Shown here: positions 58,098 through 64,000 of the stretch, piece after piece
How the letters are laid out: each line of letters starts with the position of its first letter
Position numbering within the stretch: position 1 is the first letter of the stretch
Source: CAXMRP01 sp965216515
GTDB taxonomy: Bacteria; Pseudomonadota; Alphaproteobacteria; Rhizobiales; Afifellaceae
Direction of reading: 5' to 3'
NCBI GenBank assembly: GCA_965216515.1
Contig: OZ244173.1
Location: forward strand, 1,922,001 to 1,986,000
DNA length: 64,000 nt
Made by a program: the position numbers and the translations under genes
The notes under the pieces: model-generated
What the model was told of the DNA's origin: nothing
Database searches by the model: none
The model's input: the letters and a program-made list of their open reading frames with translations, nothing else

Positions 58098-60035
58098 GTG
58101 GACGAACACCATTCGCAGGGCACCCGGGCGATCCAGATCGATCTGGGCGAGGACGCGCCTCTATATATAAGGAATGTCGAAAAAGGGCCGCCCGACCGGC
58201 GCCGGGTCAGTCTGCGCTGGTTCGCCGGCTCCGTGCTGACCGGCATATTTTCGGCCATTCTTGTCGGCGGCGCACTGCAGGCCGCTGTTGGCCCCGGCGA
58301 CAGCAACATCGTCCACCCCAACATCAGCCCCGTCTCGGCCGGTGATCTGGAAGCGGCCGTCGGCACCAAGGGCGACCGGATTCAACCGATCGCCGAAAGC
58401 GAGATGACGCGACGGGTAATCAAGGTATCCACCATTACCCGGATGAATGATCGCGACCTTGTAAAGGTAAAGCCCTTCGCCCATGTGCGCGCCGGTCTGG
58501 CGCTGCCGATCTCCCAGGAGTTTTCCGACGCCGTACCGAAGTTCAATCCGCTGCGCCTGTTCTCCGACAATGGCGAGGCGGCCGAGCAGACGGTGTCGGA
58601 ATCGATCTATTCCGCGGAGGTCGACGGCGAAGTCACGATCAAGGCCATCGAATTTCCGCTTGAGGTCGTTGCCCTGGAGGAATTGGCCGCGCTGTCGGAT
58701 GAGGACGCGGCGCTGCGGGTTCGCCGCGATGCGCCATTCCTTCGGCCCGGCGAGATTCACACCGCCTCGGTATCAATCGTGGACACCAGTCCGGTCGGCT
58801 ATGCCAATGCCGAAATCAGCGCCGTCGCGCTGTCCAACGCCATCCTGGAGAACGTGTCGCTTGTGGAGAAGTCCGGCGGACTCGTCGGCGAGCCTCAGAC
58901 CGAAGAAGTGATTGTCACCGTATCGAGCGGCGACGCCCTGTCCGACCTTCTCACCGCGAATGGCGCCACGCTGGCGGAGGCCGCCCGCATCCAGACCGCC
59001 ATGGTGGAGAGCTTCTCCTTCGATTTCCGGGCCAAGCAGAGGCTACGGCTGGAACTCGCCGACACCGGCGCTGAGCGCATGCAACCGGTCCATGTCAGCC
59101 TCTACTCCGGCGACGACCACTTGGCTTCCGTAGCGCTGGCCGATGACGGCACCCGCTATATCCCGGCCGAGGAACCGGAATTCGCCGAGAGCCAGTTTCT
59201 CGCCCCTATTCCCACGCAGGTTGCCCGTGTCGGAAAACTGCCATCGGTTTTCGACGGCATCTGGCGCACCGGCCTGGCGATGGAACTTCCCCGCCCGCTG
59301 ATCGAGGGCCTGACCCGCATCTTCTCGCTGGACGTCGACTATCAGGCACGTATCACGCCGGGCGACGATATCGAGGTCTTGTATTCGGTCGGCGAAGGCG
59401 ACGAAGAGGTAGGCGAGATCCTCTTCTCGTCCGTCACCCTGTCAGGTTCCGAGCACAAGTTCTATCGCTTCCGCACACCTGATGACGGCGTGATCGACTA
59501 CTATGACGAAGAGGGAAAAAGCGCCAAGAAATTCCTGATGCGCAAACCCATGGCCAGCGGGCGGTTCCGTTCGCCTTTCGGCATGCGCAAACACCCCATT
59601 CTTGGCCGCTTCAAGATGCACACCGGGGTCGATTGGTCGGCCCCCCGTGGCACCCGCATCATGGCCGCCGGCAATGGCAAGGTGATCTACGCCAAGTGGA
59701 AATCCGGCTACGGCAAGCATGTCAAAATCCAGCATGCCAACGGATACACAACCGCCTACAGCCACATGAGCGGCTTCGCCAAGGGCATAAAGGAAGGCAT
59801 CCGGGTCAAGCAGGGCCAGGTAATCGGCTTCGTTGGCTCGACCGGCTTGTCCACCGGACCCCACCTCCACTACGAGGTCCTGGTGAACAATCGCTTCGTC
59901 AATCCGATGAAGATCCGCCTGCCGCGGGGCCGTGTCCTGCAGGGATCGGTGCTGGCCGCATTCAACAAGGAACGCGACCGCATCAACGCGTTGCTGGACA
60001 AGGACACCGGCACCCGTTTCGCCCACGCCAACTGA
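58098..60035 (+). CDS. M23 family metallopeptidase (peptidoglycan endopeptidase) with large N-terminal region
   Basis: The 645-residue envelope protein has one N-terminal membrane helix (about residues 41-64), which leaves about 40 residues in the cytoplasm. A long beta-rich periplasmic region follows, including a LysM/OapA-like segment VTVSSGDALSDLLTANGATLAEAARI near 275-300. A C-terminal LytM/M23 domain has zinc ligands His508 and Asp512 (HTGVDW), His556 (SHM) and His591 (HLHYE). It is predicted to cut peptide cross-links during wall growth or division. The start is GTG 58098, with TTTAGGGGGAAAC as ribosome site. It is a stand-alone gene between the rrn promoter and the convergent Tad genes; this family is standard in Rhizobiales. 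Confidence 0.93.
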   Translation: MDEHHSQGTRAIQIDLGEDAPLYIRNVEKGPPDRRRVSLRWFAGSVLTGIFSAILVGGALQAAVGPGDSNIVHPNISPVSAGDLEAAVGTKGDRIQPIAESEMTRRVIKVSTITRMNDRDLVKVKPFAHVRAGLALPISQEFSDAVPKFNPLRLFSDNGEAAEQTVSESIYSAEVDGEVTIKAIEFPLEVVALEELAALSDEDAALRVRRDAPFLRPGEIHTASVSIVDTSPVGYANAEISAVALSNAILENVSLVEKSGGLVGEPQTEEVIVTVSSGDALSDLLTANGATLAEAARIQTAMVESFSFDFRAKQRLRLELADTGAERMQPVHVSLYSGDDHLASVALADDGTRYIPAEEPEFAESQFLAPIPTQVARVGKLPSVFDGIWRTGLAMELPRPLIEGLTRIFSLDVDYQARITPGDDIEVLYSVGEGDEEVGEILFSSVTLSGSEHKFYRFRTPDDGVIDYYDEEGKSAKKFLMRKPMASGRFRSPFGMRKHPILGRFKMHTGVDWSAPRGTRIMAAGNGKVIYAKWKSGYGKHVKIQHANGYTTAYSHMSGFAKGIKEGIRVKQGQVIGFVGSTGLSTGPHLHYEVLVNNRFVNPMKIRLPRGRVLQGSVLAAFNKERDRINALLDKDTGTRFAHAN

Positions 60036-60082
60036 TTGTCCGATACCGCACTGTCCCGGGCAGCGGGATCGGATCGGCTGGT

Positions 60083-60484
60083 CTAGATTGACGGTGTGCG
60101 CCGCTCGACCTGGAGGGTCAGGGAACCGTTGACGAACGGTATGAACATCTGCATCGGATATTGCAGCTGAACCGTGCGGTAGGCGATTCCGTCAAATGTC
60201 TCGTCGCCCAGCGTTACGGTAAGATCGGCGGGATTGTAGCCCAGGAACTTGTCCTTGATGGCGTTCTTCACGACGGTTTCCGTCGCCGTCGGATCCATCA
60301 TGATCTGCCGGGCCCCATAGTCGGCGGCAAACGACAATTCGTTACGCACCTGTAGCGCACGCCCGAATTCGATCACACCGAGGGATACGACAACGAAGGC
60401 GACGGCGACGATGGAAAATTCCAGCGCCACCCCGCCATCTTCGTTCCGCCGCAGCCGGCGGATCAAACAGAAGGGCGCTTTCAT
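60083..60484 (-). CDS. TadE-family pseudopilin-like protein
   Basis: The 133-residue protein has the TadE pattern: EDGGVALEFSIVAVAFVVVS, a prepilin-like segment with a glycine, a conserved glutamate-phenylalanine and one membrane helix near residues 16-40, then a soluble domain. TadE/TadF minor pseudopilins help to assemble Flp pili. The start at ATG 60484 lies 12 bases after the stop of the next TadE-like gene, so the genes are an operon. A longer frame to 60655 overlaps that gene and is wrong. Confidence 0.85.
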   Translation of the reverse strand: MKAPFCLIRRLRRNEDGGVALEFSIVAVAFVVVSLGVIEFGRALQVRNELSFAADYGARQIMMDPTATETVVKNAIKDKFLGYNPADLTVTLGDETFDGIAYRTVQLQYPMQMFIPFVNGSLTLQVERRTPSI

Positions 60485-60495
60485 ATCGACCTCGC

Positions 60496-61005
60496 TCAAC
60501 GCAGTTGCACACGCATCCCGGCATCGAAATGCAGGTTCGGGACGATCATGCCGGCATACGTCTTTGCAGCACCGACGTCGAAGTAGACATTGGGCGGCAG
60601 ATCGCCGGTGCAAATATTGGCGCAGCTCACTTCCACGGTCGGCGCATCGGCGCACGCGCAGTAGCGGTTCACGCTCAGCGTCACCGGATAGCTCATGCCG
60701 CCCTGATAGGTCCCTTCCGAACCGCCCCCGTCTTGTTCGGAGGCGACGGAGAAATTCTTCTCCGTTGTCGACTTCATGACTTTCAGCACGTCGTCCTCGT
60801 CGTAACGAACCATCGCGCTTTCCGCGCCGGCACGGACGATATGATCCAGTTCCATTCGTTCGCCCAGGGCCATACCCAGATCCACGGTCATCAAAACTCC
60901 GAAGAACAGGATCGGCGCGATCATTCCGAACTCGACAGCCGAAGAACCTTCATCATCGGTTTTCAGGCGCCGGATTCCGGCCATTCCAAACTTGAATTTA
61001 GACAT
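60496..61005 (-). CDS. TadE/TadG-family pseudopilin-like protein
   Basis: The 169-residue protein has KTDDEGSSAVEFGMIAPILF near residue 15, the TadE motif with a membrane helix, and a periplasmic domain with cysteines in RYCACADAPTVEVSCANICTG that may form disulfides. AAGGAAAACCGTC places the start at ATG 61005. It lies between two related genes transcribed the same way, and likely acts with them in Tad pilus assembly. Confidence 0.85.
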   Translation of the reverse strand: MSKFKFGMAGIRRLKTDDEGSSAVEFGMIAPILFFGVLMTVDLGMALGERMELDHIVRAGAESAMVRYDEDDVLKVMKSTTEKNFSVASEQDGGGSEGTYQGGMSYPVTLSVNRYCACADAPTVEVSCANICTGDLPPNVYFDVGAAKTYAGMIVPNLHFDAGMRVQLR

Positions 61006-61028
61006 GACGGTTTTCCTTGACTTTGTGA

Positions 61029-62375
61029 TCATTCAACCAGGCTGACCTGTGCAGCCACTTCAATGTCCTTCACACCGACGCCCGTGCAGTCCACGCCAAC
61101 GTCAGACGTGCCGGTGAACTCGATCGTGTATCCGATGATCTGGGTGCACCCGGCCGCCACACCGGCATTGCCGTTGTAGATGACGTGCTGGGAGGGGAAG
61201 TAGATCGCGCCTGTGAATTCCGAATTCGAGCCGCCGTTGACATGGTGGTCGATGGTTGGCTCGCCGCGATCGCCAAAGAACAGGATACCCGAATAGGTGC
61301 CCGCGTTCGGCGGCGTCATGTTGAGATCGGCGCTGCCGTTCAATTTCGATGCGGCGCCATTGGTAAAGAAGAACATCACATTGTCGCCGGTGATGTTGGC
61401 GCCGGCGTTGGCGCTGAAATCGCCGCCTTCGATGATGTAGATGCCGGATTCGAAATGCACCCGGCCCTTGACCTGCAGGCCGTTGCAGAACCGGTAGGAC
61501 TTGAGCCCCGATGTCGGATAGGACGAATGATTGTGATTCGGTTTGACCGTGGTTATCCCGTGGTTCTTTCCGACATTTTTCGGATGGCACGAGCCTTCCA
61601 CAGCCGGCATCGGCACATCCTTGTAGGGATCGGGCGTGATTGCCGCCAGCTCGTCGATTTCCGGGCAGTCGGTCAGCGTCAGGCCGCCGGTTGGCTGTGC
61701 GTATCCGACAGTATGAACGCAATCGGTCGTGTAGCCGGCCGAGCCCTGCATGTCGAACGCATCGTTGGCCATGGAATTGGAGGCGGTATCGCAGTCGGTC
61801 AGCGTCACACTCGTCGAGCCGGAGGCCTTGAGCGCCGAGGATGCATTGGGCGCGAGCGCCAGCACGCAGGCGAAGGCCGGATTGGTGTAAAGCGACACCG
61901 CGCGTGAATTCACTTTGACCGGGCGCTGCGAGTAGATCGATGTGAAGAGCCGCGGAATATCTTCGCTCAATTCCACCGAAACCGCTTTGGGATTGCCCGC
62001 ATTTGGGCCGCTCACCGGTGGATTGTGCACCACAATCGCACCCCGCGTGGCGTCGAATCCGCCTTCGATCGCCAGCGCCAGCGCCACAGCCTCGATCTCC
62101 GTCTGGCTGTCACCCTGCCGTTTGCGGATGCCCGCACCGTGAGCCGCCGTATCCGCGGCGTGCTGCAACTGGCGCTGGGTGTGATACCAGAGGCCGGCTT
62201 CGGCCCCCATGCCCATGCCGCCTATGACGACCGGCAGCATGATCGCGGCGATAATGATGATCGTACCGGAACTGTCGTCACGAAACCGCTGCGCAAGCTC
62301 GACCAGCCGGCCAGAGGATTCCGCTGCACGTTCCGTCGTTATTGCCCCCAATCTACCACGCAATGATCTGAACAT
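61029..62375 (-). CDS. TadG-like pilus assembly protein
   Basis: The 448-residue protein has an N-terminal Flp/TadG segment: RDDSSGTIIIIAAIMLPVVIGGMG with one membrane helix near residues 35-60, then GLWYHTQRQLQHAADTAAHGAG, diagnostic for TadG-like proteins. The rest is a large secreted domain rich in glycine, serine and asparagine, with several cysteines and a His-rich PNHNHSSYP piece, and beta-helix-like repeats. No complete von Willebrand A motif is obvious, unlike some TadG proteins. The start is ATG 62375; a longer frame reaching 62711 is non-homologous. It is the first of three TadE/G genes on this strand. Confidence 0.82.
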   Translation of the reverse strand: MFRSLRGRLGAITTERAAESSGRLVELAQRFRDDSSGTIIIIAAIMLPVVIGGMGMGAEAGLWYHTQRQLQHAADTAAHGAGIRKRQGDSQTEIEAVALALAIEGGFDATRGAIVVHNPPVSGPNAGNPKAVSVELSEDIPRLFTSIYSQRPVKVNSRAVSLYTNPAFACVLALAPNASSALKASGSTSVTLTDCDTASNSMANDAFDMQGSAGYTTDCVHTVGYAQPTGGLTLTDCPEIDELAAITPDPYKDVPMPAVEGSCHPKNVGKNHGITTVKPNHNHSSYPTSGLKSYRFCNGLQVKGRVHFESGIYIIEGGDFSANAGANITGDNVMFFFTNGAASKLNGSADLNMTPPNAGTYSGILFFGDRGEPTIDHHVNGGSNSEFTGAIYFPSQHVIYNGNAGVAAGCTQIIGYTIEFTGTSDVGVDCTGVGVKDIEVAAQVSLVE

Positions 62376-62836
62376 GATGTAAGACACCTGGTTATGAGCA
62401 CGCCTGTCTGTGCGATGTCTCATAAGTACCGGCCGCGGATAAACCGGAGATTGCAGGCATCCCGCACAATCGAACGGAATTCGATTAAAACTGTAATGAT
62501 AAGGGCGCACTTCAGTCCGGCGCTTTGACATGCCAAAGCGGAAAGACGCAAGCGGCCATGCGAGCGATCCGCACATTCCGATCCGGCTGAATATGCCGGA
62601 ATTCCGCGACCTTGAAGGCCTGGGGCGCATTTGCGGATTCAATATTTCCGGCAGGAAACCGGCATACAATTTCGCGGATTTCGGAGCTACGACCGCTGTC
62701 GATATCAGCAATATTTAATGCCGGGATTAGCAGACCGTATACCCAGTTGCCATTATCCGCCGGCCACTCTTACCGGTGCCCACCGAAAAATCGGCCCATT
62801 GGTGCGCGGGACACCGCGATGCAATTGGACCGGCCG
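62376..62836. other. Intergenic region upstream of the TadG-like gene
   Basis: The 461 bases contain no convincing gene. AT-rich sequence near 62480-62510 may hold the promoter of the TadG-like operon. No terminator-type hairpin with a T-tract is obvious. Confidence 0.4.
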
Positions 62837-63625
62837 TTACCGAAAGCCGCGCAACGCCAGACGGAAATGGTTGATCCCGCCGCCAATATCCTCTGTCATG
62901 GCAAAATCCATCCCGGCCAGCCGCAGCCATGCCGACGGAACCGCCTGCCCGGGGTCGGGCGCCGGTCCGTCTCTTTGCGCCGCGGTCGGCAGTGCCACCC
63001 GGTCATGGAACCGCCCGGGATCGGCAGCCGAATTCCGATTGCTGAGGGGAAACGGCCCAAACAGCACAAATTGTCCGATTGCGCTCCCGGCGCGTCCGGC
63101 AAAACGGGCATCGGGCATCATAGCCGGCCTTTCCCGTACGACCTGAACGCCGAGATCCGCCTCCACGCCGATCAGGAACCGTCCGACCTCGGGAAACGGC
63201 ACTCCGGCAATCAGGCAGGACAGGCGCAAGGCGCACATGCCCGCCCGGGACCGGTCCGCACCCGGCGCCGCCACATCATCTGGGGTGGGTCCGGCCGCCG
63301 CCCGGGTCGCCGACGATACCGGTGGACGGTCTTGCGGCCGCGTTGTCGCCTCGGCCGATCCGTCCGGGATCGGCAACATCCGGGATCGGAATTCAGGCAA
63401 ACGGTCGTCGTTGGCCCGGCCATCATCTTTGGCGGCGGCAAAACGCATCAGCGCCGAAATGGCACCACCGGCTTTCCCTTTGCCCGCCTGTTCCTGCTTG
63501 ATCGGTTGATAGCCGGCAACGACGGGCATGCCGAGTGGTTGCTCGGCGCGCGCGAAACTGGGCGCCAGGACCGCCGCAAGACCTGCTCCCAACAAGATCG
63601 GAATTCGGGTGCTACGCAATACCAT
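62837..63625 (-). CDS. Secreted protein of unknown function near the Tad genes
   Basis: The 262-residue protein has a Sec signal peptide (MVLRSTRIPILLGAGLAAVLAPSFARA, cleavage near residue 27). I do not recognise the family. The middle (about 75-125) is rich in proline, alanine and arginine and probably disordered. The C-terminal half has two cysteines in CALRLSCLIAG and a VEADLGVQVVRERP stretch. AAGG at a good distance favours ATG 63625 over GTG 63634. It lies on the same strand as the TadE/G genes but 461 bases upstream of them. A pilus-related role is only suggested by position. Confidence 0.6.
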   Translation of the reverse strand: MVLRSTRIPILLGAGLAAVLAPSFARAEQPLGMPVVAGYQPIKQEQAGKGKAGGAISALMRFAAAKDDGRANDDRLPEFRSRMLPIPDGSAEATTRPQDRPPVSSATRAAAGPTPDDVAAPGADRSRAGMCALRLSCLIAGVPFPEVGRFLIGVEADLGVQVVRERPAMMPDARFAGRAGSAIGQFVLFGPFPLSNRNSAADPGRFHDRVALPTAAQRDGPAPDPGQAVPSAWLRLAGMDFAMTEDIGGGINHFRLALRGFR

Positions 63626-63882
63626 GGACCCCACCTTCTTGCCGGGCAGGCTGAAACGGCCTGTCGCCCGTATTCCGCGCCCTCCGGCGCAGTGCGCAGG
63701 TAAATCCAGCCCTGTGGCGATTGCGCGCCGGAAAAGCGATCATTGTTCGGAATTCCGGCGACCGGCACCGGGCGAAAATGCGGCGGCGGTGTGGACGCTC
63801 CGGCACGGCCGGCACGCAGATTTCGCCCAACATGACCGCCGCGCCGGCGCCGCCGGCGGTCAGTTCTTGCTGGTTCGTCCGG
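63626..63882. other. Intergenic region, no gene recognised
   Basis: Open frames on both strands overlap here, but none has a ribosome site or natural-looking composition. Confidence 0.3.
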
Positions 63883-64000
63883 TCAGGCTGCCGCAATCTC
63901 GCGGTCGGCGTCGTCATCTGATTCGCCTTGCGCAGTCCCGGCGCGGCCGGCAACTTCGAACAGCAGCCGGTCAGTCCCGGCAATCACATTGACGTTGGCC
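63883..64000 (-). CDS. C-terminal end of a minus-strand gene cut by the window edge
   Basis: The frame is open from the window edge to a TGA at 63885-63883 and encodes about 38 residues with natural composition: ANVNVIAGTDRLLFEVAG, then an acidic ESDDDADREIAAA tail. A V-N-V-I-x-G-T pattern near the C-terminus occurs in CpaB/RcpC pilus assembly proteins, which would suit the Tad context, but the fragment is too short to be sure. Confidence 0.45.
   Translation of the reverse strand, partial: ANVNVIAGTDRLLFEVAGRAGTAQGESDDDADREIAAA

Noticed and set aside
63528..63992. Plus-strand frame of 154 codons at the right edge
   Set aside because: Composition is unnatural (very Arg- and Ala-rich shadow), and it opposes the more protein-like minus-strand end at 63883-64000.

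Overview
This 64 kb window (about 60-65% G+C by eye, on one continuous replicon) comes from an alphaproteobacterium, most likely a member of Hyphomicrobiales (Rhizobiales). The evidence is the 16S and 23S sequence style, the rrn order 16S-tRNA-Ile-tRNA-Ala-23S-5S, a helix-9 intervening sequence in 23S rRNA, large numbers of ABC and TTT uptake systems, and a Tad/TadG pilus region next to an M23 peptidase. I cannot name the genus from sequence alone.

Layout. 1-417: tail of a LysR regulator. 958-13700: scavenging genes for amides and peptides: a 4,5-dihydroxyphthalate-decarboxylase/NMT1-like protein, a cytoplasmic gamma-glutamyltransferase homologue, an amidase-signature enzyme, a complete Dpp/Opp-type ABC transporter on the minus strand, a TetR regulator and an M20 amidohydrolase. 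14251-22816: one long plus-strand operon with an Asp/Glu/hydantoin racemase-like protein, a spermidine/putrescine-type ABC transporter whose binding protein has a Tat signal, a HyuA-like hydantoinase/oxoprolinase, a DUF917 protein and a nitroreductase. 22920-32719: a MalT-like LuxR (LAL) activator, then an amide/urea/branched-chain-type ABC transporter in which the second permease and first ATPase are fused, then an amidase and an isochorismatase-fold hydrolase.

33244-37330: an initiator tRNA gene whose 3' half is repeated, slightly decayed, about 4 kb downstream. The two copies bracket an MFS exporter, a 1-Cys peroxiredoxin and a divergent LysR gene, so this looks like an old tRNA-targeted insertion that has lost its integrase. 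37653-39055: a secreted protein of unknown function divergent from a MarR regulator with a four-cysteine tail. The gap holds two copies of a dyad operator, and the MarR mRNA looks leaderless.

39373-51681: a GntR-controlled catabolic locus. It contains tctC, an FAD dehydrogenase of the fumarate reductase/TcuA type, a frameshifted SDR pseudogene, tctB-tctA, an isocitrate-lyase/PEP-mutase-family lyase, the GntR regulator, and a plus-strand operon of divergent aconitase, SnoaL-like protein, cyclic amidohydrolase and N-carbamoylsarcosine-amidase-like hydrolase. A shared 14-bp palindrome, AAGTGT-NN-ACACTT, or close variants, lies at each of the divergent promoters. The enzyme set fits ring opening of a cyclic imide or amide, deamidation to an aconitate-like tricarboxylate, hydration and C-C cleavage. 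This is the best candidate for an undescribed pathway in the window.

51906-57879: a complete rrn operon on the minus strand, with a consensus promoter and a strong terminator. 58098-60035: an envelope M23 metallopeptidase. 60083-64000: TadE/TadG-type pseudopilin genes, an unknown secreted protein, and the 3' end of one more minus-strand gene cut by the window edge.
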